NCBI GenBank assembly: GCA_021613335.1
Contig: JAJTWR010000205.1
Coordinates: forward strand, 552,001 to 616,000
Length of the DNA: 64,000 nt
Origin: Whitmania pigra
Lineage: Eukaryota; Annelida; Clitellata; Hirudinida; Haemopidae
Direction: 5' to 3'
A program made the position numbers and the translations under genes. Below are positions 37,940-53,600 of the stretch, piece after piece. Numbering within the stretch: the first letter of the stretch is position 1; each line of letters starts with the position of its first letter. The notes under the pieces were generated by a model. It did not search any database. It was given only the letters and a program-made list of their open reading frames with translations, and had not been told where the DNA came from.

Positions 37940-40885
37940 TATCATCTAGTCCACCAACCTGTTCAGCAGTCTTAAACCAGTTGTTGGATGCAGCGACGAG
38001 TTTCATCCTCTCCTCGGCGTGGAACATCATCTGCCTCCATCGACTCGACACGTTCTCGCCGACCGAACGAACGTAGTCGCTGTTGTAGTGGTTCGCCTGG
38101 ATCATCTGCTCCACCTTCTGAGTCACCTGGATGGCCACCTGGTGAGTTTTCTAGAGAGAAAAGGAGAAAATTAATTTTTTTTTTTAAATTGAAATACTGG
38201 AGCGATGAATAAATTAAAATAATTTAGAAAAAACCCGAAAAATAAACAACAAAATTCAGAAAAAAAAATTTAATATTCCCTATTGAAAATATCTAGACAT
38301 AGTTCATGACGCTATTGTTAGAGGTCCATTGGTTCTTTGACCCATGAACTTTGAACTGACCTCGATGGCTGTGTGGAACTGATCGTGTTCCCTCCTTAGC
38401 TGTTCGGTCTCGTGGAGGGAACTCGGGCAGACGAGTCCCGCTGTTATGATGGACTCGCTGTTCTTTATCCACACAATGACCTGGATGACGATGATAATGA
38501 TTAGCTATGATACTAATGATTATTCAAAATGAATTTGCAACTGCTGCAATGAAGTTACGTAATAACAAATATTAAATAACAATAATAACTAATAACAAAA
38601 TAACATATATTATATAACAACTTCAACCTTCATCATCATCATCATCGTCGTCGACAACTAACCTGTCTCGCTTCGTTCTCCAGGTGCTTGAGCTGCACGC
38701 ACTGGTGGAGTTTTATGCGCTTCTGTTCCGCAACCCTTTCCAGGTCGACCTCTCGCTCCCTCAGAAAGTCGAGGAGTGCATGGATTCTCTTCTGGGCGTC
38801 GGAAAGTTGGTCTTCTGACGACGGAGGGGGATTCATGTTGATGCCCAGGTGGTCGAATATCTGTAATGGGTGATTATGATTGTGATAACGTCAACGAATG
38901 GTTACGACATTGATGATATCATCAGCAACAGATGATTATGATAATGATGACATCGACAGCCTGATGATCGTGAATGCTTTTCTGCAGTGACATTAAGCTA
39001 CCTTCATCATTTTTAAATCTTACAAATGTAAGCTCAATGCTATCACTTTGCTAGGCCTGTAACAATCACCATCTTCACCATCATCACCATCATCACAATC
39101 ATCATCACCATAATCATCATCATTATCACCTGAGAAAGATCCTGTCCCATTTGGAAGACCTCGAAGATGCTGTTCTGCATGCGCAGTACCGTGTCGCTGT
39201 GCGTCTGAAGATTCCTCTCCGCTTGAACGACGTCCGTTCCGAGGTCCAACTTGCTCGACTCCTTGTGCCACATGTCCAGCTGTCTCGAAAGCTGTGAGGG
39301 AGGATCATCGTCATAATCACAATTACATACTATCATCACCACCATCACCACCATCTTTTAACGTCATAATTGAGATCACCCTCAGCTACATCATCAATCA
39401 GCAACTGCTTAGTCATCAATACTCAACAGCATTAACTGACATTTTTACTTCCATAATCATCATCATCATCATCATTGCCCAAAGGGGTACTCCAACTACC
39501 CCCTGGCCCGGCCATGCCCTCATACTCACCTCCATGACCTCCCTCTCGAAGATCCTGAGCTGAAGAGCCAGGTCGAGTTTCATCTTCCTTGCTGACCACA
39601 TTTCCTCGAGCTTGGACTGCTCGCTTTCGAGGTCCATGATGATGATCTCGATGCCCGAGCAGTCGAGCGTGTCGACGGGGATGCCAGAGTCCTTGATCTC
39701 AGTGTAGAACTTCCTGTTTCGTAAGCGAACAACGTCGTCTGTTATTCTAGTCGAGAGTCTAAAATCAACTTCGGATGTTAGGGTTGGATTTATTTTGTTG
39801 GGTTTGTTTTTCTTGCTGCGATTATGATTATGATTATGATTTTTCTTCGGGAGTTTGAAGCATTCGAGTTTTATTTTGTAATGTTGTTTACTTAATTCGT
39901 TAGTGAATACTTCTGTATTTCAAGCACACGCACGCATGCACGTGTACACGGCTCTAGTAATGATCCGACAAACCTCAGCTGTTCCAGTAGGTTCCTGCCT
40001 CCGTTGATGGTGCTCTCAAAGGCATCAATGGTTGCCTTCCGATTCTGAGCGAACTGACTGAGGGCATCCTCGCACATCTCGACCGAGTTTGCCACCTCGC
40101 CACTTATTAACTCCTTCTTCAGGTCTTCGCACCATTGGTTCAGCTGGAATCAAAACTAACGTGAGCCTCTTTCTGATTGGCCGCGGGTGTCGGCATTTTG
40201 AAAGGTTCGACGACATTAATAATCACAATCAAACATGGCAAGGGAAAATAAAACTTCCATCGTTGGTTGACTGATCACCCACTCAATTGAATGTCAATCG
40301 ATCAATCAACGAGCCTCAGTCTCATTAATTCCTGAATTGATGACGTCAAACGTCTGTGTACGCCATCAAATATTCATTCATCACAAATCAATCCATTTAT
40401 CAACAAAACCACCATCACAGTCACTGTCATCATTACCATAAACAACGACATTGTCACCATAATAATAATCAACAACACCAGCACCGTCATCATCGCCATC
40501 AACGACGACATCATCATCACCATAATCATCATATTTAACACCAGGATCACCATAAACATAATCATCCCCATCACCATAATCAACAGCATCATCAATATCA
40601 TAACCAACACCACCATCATTCATCCTCATCATCACTGTAATCACCACCACCATCACCACCATCGTCATCATCATCATCATTCCTACCTCTCCGACGTGAG
40701 AATAGAACCCAACGGACAGCTCGAGGAGCCTGTGTTGCCTCTCGATCCTGAGCAGGAAGTCGCTCATCCTGTCCTCCAAGTGCCTCGCCTCTGCGTAGAT
40801 CTCGTGCGCGTTGCACTCGCCCGTCTGTGCCAATTCCTCGGCCGCTGCCAGCAACTTCTCCGTGTTGGTGATGGTGTTCTGTGGT

Positions 40886-40922
<37 letters not shown>

Positions 40923-42244
40923 TAATAACAATAATAATAATCGTAATGTGATGATTATAATGCATATGTAAGGCGATGATTATAATGCAAGCATAAACTA
41001 ATAATCGTCAAGTGAGTATAATGTAATAAATGTAATGTAAGTGTAGTGCAATGATTGCAATGCAAGTGTACAATAATAATAACAAATAAAAATAATAATA
41101 ATTAATTAATTAATTATAAACTTGTTATCCGACACCTAACCTGAGCAACTGCCTCGAAGTGTTCGTAATTCTTCTGAAGGACTTTTGCCGTCTGCAGGTT
41201 CTTGCCGATGGAGAGGTTCTTGTTCAGGAAAACCATGCCGTGGTTTTCCATCCAATCGAGCACCTGCTCGGGTGACAAATTACGACGTTAATTATAATCG
41301 CATAATAACATTGCTACATATTCATTGCAATGCATTTGTATTATCTGTGGTAATACTATTTGCTTATAAGGTTATATTCATACCGTATTCTATAATTGAC
41401 TTTTTGCATCAAAGCTATTTGTTTGCTAATTGTTTATCGTAAACTTGAATGCAAATTTTTTATTAGTTCTTTTTTTTATATTTTTTATATTTTTATTAGA
41501 AATCCAGGTAGCTCACCTGTTTGACATCCTGCTGGAAGAGTCTGAGTCCTAACCTCTGGTGCAGTCTGACCTTGCCCTTGTGCCACATCTGCTCGAACAT
41601 CCGATGGTGGGCGAATATCTAATGAGCAGAATAATTAATATCCGATGAACAGAATAATTAATATCTAATGAGCAGAAGGAAAACAGGATGAACTAATCAG
41701 AATTAATATTGGAAGCTGCAAGTGTTGCTAATGCCAAGATGATGATAGGTGATAAGGTTATTTCATTATTCTCTTCATATCAGTATCATTACTATGTCCA
41801 ACCAGTCATTATCATCATCATCACATCATCATCATCATTGCCATAATTTTCATCATTATCATCAGTTTAATCACCATCACCATTACCTCATGGATGATGT
41901 CGAGTATCCTGCTCGCTCCGTCTGTGTAGTCAGCCTTGGCGATGAGGGAGTTGTTGCTGCCCGAGGAGACCGGGGTCTGGAGGGTGTCGAGGAGAAGTTT
42001 GCCGTCCGCACACACCTGGAAATAAATGCGTGACGAATGTTTAAAGACACGTTTTTGGCTTCTTTGTAATCGCCGTCGTCGTCATCGGTTTCATTGCCAT
42101 GGACACGTTTGCACATAAAATCAGGACACTGACGCATCCATTGCCGTCATCATTGTCGTTGTCGCATCACAATAATAATCACAATAACCGTCACAACAAC
42201 AACAACAATGCTACTACTATCAATAATAATAATAATACTACTAA

Positions 42245-42301
<57 letters not shown>

Positions 42302-43869
42302 CCTGAGTGTAGCACGTGAGTACGGTGTCAATGAGAGACTGGTGCGACGAAATCATTTCCTCGAGTTGTTGAACGTTGTCAGGGATCTGCATCTCCTCAC
42401 ACATCGACACCCACTTTGGCAGCTCGGACAAGTACTGTGGGACACAACAGGGGTCAACATCATCATCATCATCAATCATCATCGTCATCATCATCATCAT
42501 TGTCAAGATCACTTTTGTCAATATCAACATGACCACTTTCTTCGTCATCATCATTGTGATCTTCATTCGTAACTACAATAACCACTAACATCGTCGTAAT
42601 CATCCTCATGATCACAAATCAGCTAGTTTATAAAGTAGTTTACAGTTAAAGCATAATTAAATATGAACTTGCAAGGTCATAAAAATAAGACATTTAAAAA
42701 ATAAAATCTCTACAGACAGAACTTTAGGAGCATCATCATCATAATCATCATCATCATCGCTGGCGACGCTAATTCTACACCAGCCGCTAAAAGCTGGAGA
42801 TGTTCAAAGATATCACATTTTCTTCCGAGTCATTATGACTCCCCATTGAGTTGCTGGGTGAGAGGAAGTGAATGCATGCATGGGTGCATGGATGGATTGA
42901 CGGTTGAATGAATGGATGCATGGTTGAATGGGTGGATGCATGGATGATTGAATGAATGGATGCATGGTTGAAAGGTTGAATGATGGATGGATGGTTGAAG
43001 GATGGATGGATTGTTGATTGAATGGATGAATGAGTAGGTTTGTCAGTGTTGCCTCCAAAATGAAATGAGTGAAACCAAGTCAAAGTCAAAGTCAATTCTT
43101 TATCTGAGACCAAAAACTTTATACAAGAACACATCATAACATCTATATGAACAATTCATAAATAACTCATCAATATTTACTTAATTTATTAATTTAATGT
43201 CTTTCAATTCAATTGACCAACATCTACTGAAATTCATCGAATCGGTCGTCCATTACCAGGAACACTCCATTAGAATGTCGTTGTAATCACTTAAGTCAAG
43301 TAGTTGGTTTATTTGCATTGCGAGACTGCATCTGTATCTACTTCTTCCTACCTATTTTTTTGTGTGCTTTACTTAAATTACTGTTCGATGTTCACCGTCG
43401 TAATATTTTTTTTTCTATTATAAAGGAAGTGTTACATCAGCTAAAAACAAATGAAAAATAGAAAGTCTGAAACAAAAAAAAGATTTCATCCAATTAAGAA
43501 ATAAACTTCTACTTAAAGGTCGACGACCCAGGAGTCAAAAACCTCCCTCGCCCAACTCAGTTAGCTGATAAAGTAATTATGAGTTAACTGATTAACTAAT
43601 TGTCTGTTAGCTATCACCAGTTAGCTAAGTGAAGAATCATATGTTAGCTGATTAACTAATTATACGTTAGCTTGTTCGTCTAATCATGAAAATTAGGCTT
43701 TCTTTTCAACTTGTTAGGACGGACTTTTTAAAGGTTTTAAAGTACAAAAAAGGTGAACATTTAAAACATTTCAGCAAACTTAAAAACTGCCAATAAATAT
43801 AGAACTTCAATGATGCACATGTGGAATGAATAAATGTAGACTCTGTGCTCACGTGGTTTGCAACGGTCC

Positions 43870-43922
<53 letters not shown>

Positions 43923-45858
43923 AATGATGGTGATGATGATGGCGGCGACTACGACTACGATGATGAAGTAGTCTTGCTATTCAATAATAACGATGATGAT
44001 ATTGGTGATGACAAAGATGACATTGGCTGTGAGAACAGTTAATAGCCCAGGAATGTAATCATGATGCTGCTAACATTTTCAATTTGATGTCCTTAAAAAT
44101 CAAAAATGAAAAACCTCCAAAAAAAAACTCAACAATTCAAAAGCATTGGGAGCCATCGCAGCAATTCCATTGGAATGAAAATTTGATTGACAGGCGAAGG
44201 GATCCATGAATGGATGGATCATAGGACAGTACAGTGGAAGAATCAAAAATCATTAGTACACAACAACAATAACAATTCCTGCCTTTACCTACCATAAAAA
44301 TATTTTCATAACCATACCTAGCTAGCAACACGTACTCCAGCATATTAAGCAGCATCAACAACAACAACAACAACAACAGCAGCAGCAGGTAACTAACTAA
44401 CTAACTAGCCAAACAAACCAAAAACTAAACAACAACAACAACAACAACTAACAAACAGCTAGCAACAACTAACGTCCTCAGATCTCTTGTGGAAGAGTAC
44501 AGACAGGGTCAGAACTTTGCTCCTGTCTGCCAGAGCGGCCGTGAAATTCCTCCAATCCCTGTCCAGCCTGCTGCCGAGTTGCTTGATCGTCGGCGTGGCA
44601 TAGTGACCGGACTCGCACAACCTCTGGGCAGCTGTCAAGAGATGTGTGACGTTCTTCTGCAGGTTCTGAAGTAGTTAGGAGGATGTTATTGTTAATAGTA
44701 GTATTAATAATAAAAGATTAATTAATTAACTATTATGACATTAACCAAATTAATCATTCATCATCATGTTATTAATGTAATTAATCATTCACAGTTATGT
44801 CAACGACTTAATTATTCATGACCGTGTAATTAGCATAGCTATTTATTCCCAATTATTTAATCGTTTTGTTTTCCAATTGACGACTCTCTGCTTGGTGATG
44901 ATGTCATCGTGCATTTAATTAACCGACACCAAAATGAAAACAATAATTAGTAATAATAGTAATTACCATGATTTATTTATTACTGCAAATTATCAGCAAG
45001 GGCAACAATGGATGTCAAGAGAGCAGCAACAGCAGCAGCAACAACAACAACAACAACAGCAATAACAAAAATCGGTTTCCTTCTCGTAAATTTTCAGCTC
45101 AGTAATGATTGTTCAATTCAGCGACAAGCAGTTAGTTTCATTAGTCATGCCCAATCATTGTCAATCATCATCAATCACCACCTTCACTCTGGTTACGACC
45201 ATTATCATCACCATCACAATCTTCATTGCTGTATACAACACCATCATCACCATCATTATCAACATCACATCTCCATCATTGTCATCATCACTGACCATGG
45301 TGCAGCTGGAGAACTGCTCATGTTCCACTTGGAGCCTGTTTGACTCCCCGTGGCTCGACCCGATCTCGGTGTAGTTGAGTTGGAAGACCTGCCTGTCGTT
45401 GGCTATCCTCTCTGACATCTGTTGATGATGATGATGATCATCATTATGATGATGATTGTGATGCTCATGGTTATGGTAATAATTATGACGATTAAATTAC
45501 ACAGCTAAATAATAATGATATCAACAATGATTATGATAATGATATGAATAATGATTATGATAAAGATATCAATACTGATAAAGATATCAATAATGATAAT
45601 GATATCAATCAATCCGTCCAGCCAACCCTACCTTGTCGACGTCCGCCTCAAAGAGTCTCAGCTGAAAGCACTGTTCCAGCTTGAGTTTCCTTCCGTGCCA
45701 GAGATGATGGAGTTGAGTCCAGGAAGCCCTGATGTTGTTGATGAGCTGCTTCGTGGCAGGCACAGCAGCCTGGATGTCTGCATTGGACAGCACCATGGTG
45801 ATGGTGGACGACGACGAGGAGGACGAAGAAGACGACGTGCTCAGTGCTCCACCTTGAA

Positions 45859-45897
<39 letters not shown>

Positions 45898-47637
45898 TAT
45901 GGCGATGGTAGTTCGTTTGTAAAGTGACAAGTGCATAGTGTCAGAGAAGGCCTTCTGACATTTCAAAGAATGGATTTGGTCCAGGAAGAAGTACCATACA
46001 ACACTATATAGCATACCAAATCAAACAACATAAACCATACCAAAAACACAACATGTTTTTATCACATCATGCACAGCATACCATACCATGTTACATTGCT
46101 TCACAACAGACCATCCTGTCACAGTGGTGGATCAAAGAAGCATACAACTATATAATAAGAAACACAGAGTGAAATGGACCAAAACCATTGCTTGAAAGTT
46201 ACACCTAATTGGAAGGATCAAAGAATCCACTTTGCAATTAAGACACTGAACGGTGCCTTGTAAAGTGGGAAACATCCTAGGAAGTTTGTTTTAAAATTTA
46301 ACCAAATTAAATTAAAAAATAACTATTTAAAAACAGAAATGTAAATATTTATGTAATTATAATTCGAGATAAATCTGCCTCTGTTCCTGAGCTTGTTCTT
46401 ATTAAGCCTTACTTCATTTCACACTTCATTTAGCTTTGAAAGATTTAATTTTCAAAACAACTCCATTTAGCGTAAAATAAATTCCATTCAAATAAACAAA
46501 TGTAATACGAGACAAAGTTTCAAAATAACATTACAGCTGTTAATTGATAATAATGCAACGTTGATGAAAATGTAACAGTTAATAAAAGTTAAGTTAAAAG
46601 TTGTGCAATGTGATTTATTTTTTACCATCAAGACACTCATCACTATCACCTTCACTACCATCACCACCACTACCATACCATCGCCATTCCATCTGTAACA
46701 ACATCAGACGGATCGATCGCATAATCACAACCAACTCACTCGGGTGTCTGCCCCTCCTGCCAGAGCCACACATCCTCTCCACGATCCTCTGCCCCTCGGT
46801 CTCCATGGCATCGATGGGGGCCTTCATGATCTTCTTCTTGACCAGGTTCTGCTCTTCGAGTGCCACCTTGGCTGAGTTGAGGTCGTCTGGTAGGTTGCCC
46901 GAGGTCAACGAGTCCTTGAGGAGGTCAAGTTTCGACAGAAGGTCGTACACTCGGTGGTAGTAGTCTTCGAGCATCTGACAGTTACGAAAAGAAAAGAAAA
47001 CATGGTCGTTGATGACTCGTTTGGGCGATAATTATTATTGTTATTATTTGATAACGACATAACATGTCGAACTATTTATTTATTTTAATTAACAACCAGG
47101 TTATTCAGAAAATTAGCAATGGAGAGGACAGTTGGATGAATTGACAAGAATGTGTAAATTAGCTAGTTAATCGTAAAGCATCTGATATCGTGATTAACAA
47201 CATTATCATCAATAGGATTATCATCATCATCACTACCACAAGGATGAATAGACCATGTCGATTCACCTAAAAGTCTTTATGCATGAGCCATGTAATCATG
47301 GCGCAGCCTGAGGAAGTATTCATGGATAAAACGCTGGTGATTCATCATCATCATCATCATCATCATCATTATCATCACCATCATAATTACTACAATTATC
47401 ACCATTGTCATTATTATCATCATCATCATCATCATCATAATTACCACCACCTTCATCTTAATCACTAGCATAACCATCACCATCAGCACCATCTTCTTCA
47501 CCCTCATCATCGTCATCATTATCATCACCATCGTCATCCCTTATCAAATGCTGGCAAATACTACAGCAACAAGAAGCTCATTAGGTCAGTCACTGAAAGG
47601 ATTATCAGAGGAATCCATCCAACCACAAACTGCTGCT

Positions 47638-47668
<31 letters not shown>

Positions 47669-48212
47669 ATTAAAATGAGTAACGTTGCCTAGTAGAATCA
47701 TTGATTTTATAACAAACAACAATATTAATTTTAAGAGTTATTATTAGTTATAATTGTTAATTCAAATACATTATGTGACATCATAAAATTATAGAATCAT
47801 AACATTAACACTGATGATAATAATAACAACACTTGTGAACTTTAGATTTTTTATTAAAATTATTACCATCATAATTACTATTTTAATTATATAATTATGC
47901 AAATTATAATAGGTAATAACATTAACAATGCTGATAATAGTAATAATAATAATAAGAAGAAGAACAGTAGTAGTTTTGTCATTATAAAATTATTATTATT
48001 ATTAACAGTATGCACAATAATTATCCATCTTGATATCTGTGCGAATTGGAGAGAGATAATGAGAACAAATTAATGTCACTTATGGACATTTAATGCCATT
48101 TAAGGACACAACAGTTCCAAGAAGAGTCTATGACTGCAGAAGGTGAATGTATTAATTAGCAATTATTTTATACAATCATTAGGTCGCTTGCCCTACAATA
48201 AGCAATAGCAGG

Positions 48213-48243
<31 letters not shown>

Positions 48244-48498
48244 AAATTTTATTATCCTTAAGAAAATTGAACTAGTAATCTTTCCATTGAACATGCAATG
48301 CAAACAATTTTTAATAATTAACTAAAAATTTCATTAATTGAATAACTAATTAACCACAAACCATTCTAAGTTCAATCCATTCGTCGTTGTCATAAGGTAG
48401 GTTGCCATCGAACTCTTGCGTTAATTGGGAGGTGTGAATGAAGCGACCCAGTCCATCCAAGGAGATCATGCATGTCTGTGGAGGTCAGTGCATCATAA

Positions 48499-48578
<80 letters not shown>

Positions 48579-50571
48579 GTTATCATTATCATTATTATTG
48601 TTTATTAAAAGATGCTCTAATAGATGACCAGGTTATAATGAAGATAAGTGAGAGAAAGAGGAAGGAAAGAATAAAGAAAGTTTAAAGCCAATTATTAACA
48701 TTATTTCTAATATTATTACTATTACTATTATTATTATCACTGTTATTGTTATAATTTATTATTAAAACTTACAGAAAAAAATTATTATTCTTCAAACTCA
48801 AGGCACACACACGCAGACATTGACACAAACAGACAAAGACACACATGCAATGATCTCAAGCAAGAACTCCAGACAGACTGAGCACACAGCAGGGGTATCC
48901 TATTTTGTCCCCTTATAAATCAAGACAGGCAGAAGTAGAACAACCATGCTGGAACAATGTAGCAGAGTGATGGAGTGATGGAATGATGGAATGATGGAGT
49001 GTCTAAAAAAGGAAAGAAACTTGGAGAGCACGCCTCATCAGCCGAGATGCGTGGATGGATTCTGAGGCTACTTTCGGATTACTGGATGTTTGCTGGTTGC
49101 CAATGGTAACGTCAGAACAAGGGTTGAACCAGTTTTTAATTTGTTAAGTAATAAGCTACGATGAAGATGGCCCGGTGATGATGATGGTGATGATGCAATC
49201 ATCAGGAGGAGATGGTGGCAACGATGATGATGATGATGATGATGATGATGGTAACAATCACATACGACTCACGTCGAACTTGTACTTGGAACTGCCTATG
49301 CTGGTCTTCTGTTTCTCCCAGAATTTCTCGGGTTTGATGATGTAGGCAGCATGTATGCTTTGCGAAAAGCAGTCCTGTGTTGAATGAGTGAGTGAGTGAG
49401 TGAGTGAGTGAGTGAGTGAGTGAGTGAGTGAGTGAGTGAGTGAGTGAGTGAGTGAATGCACGATTCCTTCCAACCTGTAGGACCCTAAGTATGGGCTTGA
49501 CATCATTCCAAACCGAGCCCCTCATGTCGATGATCACCGAAAATCCAACAGCCTTGACATCCTCACTTGAAATTCAAAGGTTTGGATAAAGTTTTAAAAT
49601 TAAGTCTGTCTAAATTCTAAATTGTTAGTCTTAATTAATTAAGGTGCTGCAGTCATCTTTAATTATTTATTGCCATATTTTCTCACTTTTTATCATAGCC
49701 TTTTATTATTATCTTTATCATTATTATTAATATTGTTATTAACAATCAATTAATCATCCTCAAGATACACGATTTATTAATATTAATATTATAATAATAA
49801 TTATATTTAATATTATTAATCTCATATTTTCTACAAACAAATACATCTCCTCAGTTGTGTATTGATTCGGCTGATGAAACTGCATTCATCATAGAGACTT
49901 CATCATGATGCCGGGTTTTTCCTTCGCAAATGATTCTCACCTGGGTATGTTGAAGAGGTACGTGGTTATGGCCCTCAACTCTTCGTATTTCATCCTCTCA
50001 GACGACAAGGGGGCTGGGAAGACCACAATCGGCCCACCGCGTTTATCCCTGCCGCCTGTTAGGGAATTGTTGAGATAATTATTATTTTTAATATTAATAT
50101 TATTTTAAGTTCGGGAAATATTATTTCGTGATAATGAAATGTCATCATCATCATCATCATTATTATTGATGCTGTCATTAAAAATTGTTATTTTAATAAT
50201 GGCGTTGTAAATACATAATAACAATTACAACAAATAATAACAGTGATGATGATAATGATAATGATGATGACGACGACGACGATGGTGATGATGATGATGA
50301 CAACGACAACATTAGAAAGTGATTTAAAGTAAGGGAAAGCAGTATAGCTTGCCGGGTAGACCTTAAGTCTGCCTCTAATGGAATGAACAGAACATCATCG
50401 AGCTAATCACTTAATCACTTAATCACTTAATCGCTTAATCGGTTAATGCTTGAAATCTCAACTGTGGGAGCAACAGATCCAATTCATTGTAGGTGAATGA
50501 GTTCGGGGAAATTACGGTGATGATGATGATGATAATGACGTCGATGACGAAGACGATTAGGATTTCGATGG

Positions 50572-50610
<39 letters not shown>

Positions 50611-53600
50611 CGATGACGATGATGATTACTAATGATGTTACGGTGAGAGCGTCAAGATAGAACATTACTGTTGTGATGATAAATATTATTTTTTTTTATT
50701 ATTAATATTACAAATACTCAAATTATAATCATCATAAATGTTGTAAGATATGAATTATATCGGCCAGAGACTTATTACCATAGATTGTGCATTGATCCTT
50801 CAGAAAAGAATGAATGTGGCTATTAATTACTGATGTAGTATCATCATCACCATCATCACCTAATGAGTAACAATGAGTGATTGCGATGACACTGACCGCA
50901 GTCTCAAATCACCATCACCACCATTATTATTATTATCATCATCATCATCTTCTTCTTCTTCACCGTCAACATCATCATAATCAAATGTTCCCCCAACAGA
51001 AGATTAATGCAATGTTCAGGGCAGGCATGTTCAGACAAATAGATGCCTCTTGTTCATTAAAAAGAAATAACACACAAGCAGGAAGGGAAGTTATTCCTCT
51101 TACCTCAGACATGAAAAGGTAAGAAATCAAACCACGATTTGGAACCGTGAAAATCAATCATTCTTGGTACGTCAATCAATTGATTGACTGATTGAACAGT
51201 TGATTGGAATTGAGGGTCCACTTGATTGAAAAGATTTATTGATTCAGTTGAAATTAGGGACTGCATCCAAAGAAAGAAAACCAACTATGCAATGAATGAT
51301 AATCAATCTTTAAGGATTACTAAAATGAGTGACTGAGTGAGTGAGTGAGTGAGTGAGTGAGTGAGTGAGTGAGTGAGTGAGTGAGTGAGTGAGTGAGTGA
51401 GTGAGTGAGGAGTGAGTGAGTGAGTGAGTGAGTGAGTGGAGTGAGTGAGTGAGTGAGTGAGTGAGTGAGTGTGAGTGAGTGAGTGAGTGAGTGAGTGAGT
51501 GAGTGAGCGAGTGATAGGCAGATATAGGAAAAATAAGCTGATCGATAAGTTGAATGACCATACATAACTTGAATTTAAAATTTAAAAACAAAAACGTACA
51601 GAAACAATTGTAACACTGTTGAAAAAGTAACTGGCATGCAATTCATCAGCACAATAAGAGCTATTTTTAGAAGCTTTTTCTTTCTTTTTGTTTTTAATTA
51701 AAACCATCTGCTGGTGATGGACTTAGATAAATAGCCTCACCAGCCTAATTAATATTCACAACACAAATTAACATTCTTAGGCACTGACCAATGATATTGA
51801 GTCTTGAATCCAAGACTCTTTATTAATAAAAATTATTAAGATCAAGACCTATCAATAAGCGGACAACTCGTCTATAAATCCAAAAATAAAATATCTGGGT
51901 CAGTTCACTTCTTGTTTACATTGGTGAGACTTACGATTGGACGTCTGATTGAACCTCAGAGTAACCAATATTGGCATACAGGTGAGTAGGTTTGAGGGAA
52001 TAAAGTGAGTGAACGATGAAAAATAGAAAAAAAAACATTGTAGAAGGATGAGGAAGATAGAAGCATGCGTCATTGCGATGGTTTGATAAGAACAATCGAT
52101 GGATGCGTATAACCTTTTCACTGATATTAATCACCATCATCGTCGTCGTCGCCTTTACCATCACCAACATCGTCATCACCTAGCTATCTTTCCATAACAT
52201 ATCGTTAAGTTGTTATTAATAATAACTTTGTCATCAGCATTATCAATTAGCAATGCAATTAGTGCTGACGTCGTCATGGCAGCCAAATCAAGTAAACATT
52301 CCCACGCGTTGGTCTCCAATGGAAACCTCCGGTTGCTTGGCAACAGCTGGGCCACCCTTCCCCTCTTTCTTTTAAACTTTGGGGAGAACTTTGAAAGTGG
52401 TAGCAAATAGGCCTGCCGTGTCAATCATCAAACGATCACTAAGGCGGCTGCCAGATTTAAGAACTCTGCATCATCGTCGTCGTCGTCGTCGTCATCACCA
52501 ACCATCATTGTCATCACCATCACCATCATCACCATCGTTATCATGACAAGCTTAATTAACTGCAGCACAGTAGTAGCCATTGTCAAAAGTGTTGTCACAG
52601 CCTTAGACATCAAATCTTTGACATCCCTTGTCATCATCATCGTCATCGTCATCATCATCATCATCGTCATCCTTATCATCATCGTCGTCGTCGTCCTCAT
52701 CCTCATCATCATCATCATCGTCGTCGTCGTCGACACAAAGATCAACGCCAACAGCTCCGTCAGTCATTAATCAGATCTTTTGAAATTCTTACACCAGCCA
52801 GACTGTGGTTATGCATCCAGACTTCCTATCATCAGACTTAACATGGCCATCGTCATCGTCTTCGTCATCATCATTATCATCATCACCGTCGCCATCACAT
52901 TTAATATCCTCGGCGGAGGCAGGCGGCATCATCATCATCATTATCCTATCCGCATCCAAACAGAAAGAGCTGCATTATCACAGACGTCCTCACAGATTGT
53001 GACAGATGTCGTCACGAAAATAATAATTGTTATAATTACCAATTTGTACTATTACTATCACCACCGGCTGCAGAGACAGCAGAGAGATGTGACTTGGTCG
53101 TAATAAAGCAACTGAATGGTTATTACAAGTAGTAAGTAATTCCTACAGTCGAACTTCAATCCTGTTGGGTCCTTTATTATTATTATTACAACTATTATTA
53201 GTATTACTGTTATTAATATTACTATTATTATTATTGTTGTTGTTGTTATTATTATTATTATCGTCATCGTCATCATCATCATTACCAACATCAACGGCGA
53301 CACTATTACTATTACCATCATTATTATTATTTTTATTAATATTATTATTATTAATATTATTATTATTAATATTATTATTATTAATATTATTATTATTATT
53401 ATTATTATTATATTATTGTTCTATCAGCACAAAACATGGTGACAATCTGCTGACGACTATGACAACAAGATGACCATTACGATGATGATGATGACGACGG
53501 TGATGATGACGACGATGATGACGACGATGATGATGACGACGGTGATGACGACAACGACGATGATGAATGGCAGCCAAAGAACACTGACTGAGTCAGCCTC

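Larger units (their letters stand above)
36985..46974 (-). other. TRIO: Trio spectrin-repeat region
   Basis: Sixteen exons (46974-46740 through 37674-36985) encode about 1050 residues of repeated three-helix segments. Each repeat shows the boundary signature W-x(4)-K-x-x-L-x-x-xxQLxxF, for example [56 protein letters not shown] and [19 protein letters not shown]. Most exons are exact multiples of three or phase-matched. The last is a 690-nt exon, unusually long here, that covers the region before the GEF including [17 protein letters not shown]. Confidence 0.92.

Noticed and set aside
40341..40348. Perfect cAMP-response-like palindrome TGACGTCA in a Trio intron
   Set aside because: An 8-bp motif is expected by chance at this scale, and nothing around it suggests a promoter.
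52176..52424. 82-codon minus-strand frame in the large Trio intron
   Set aside because: Non-repetitive but without recognisable homology, in an intron, with no supporting signals. A chance open frame is likely.
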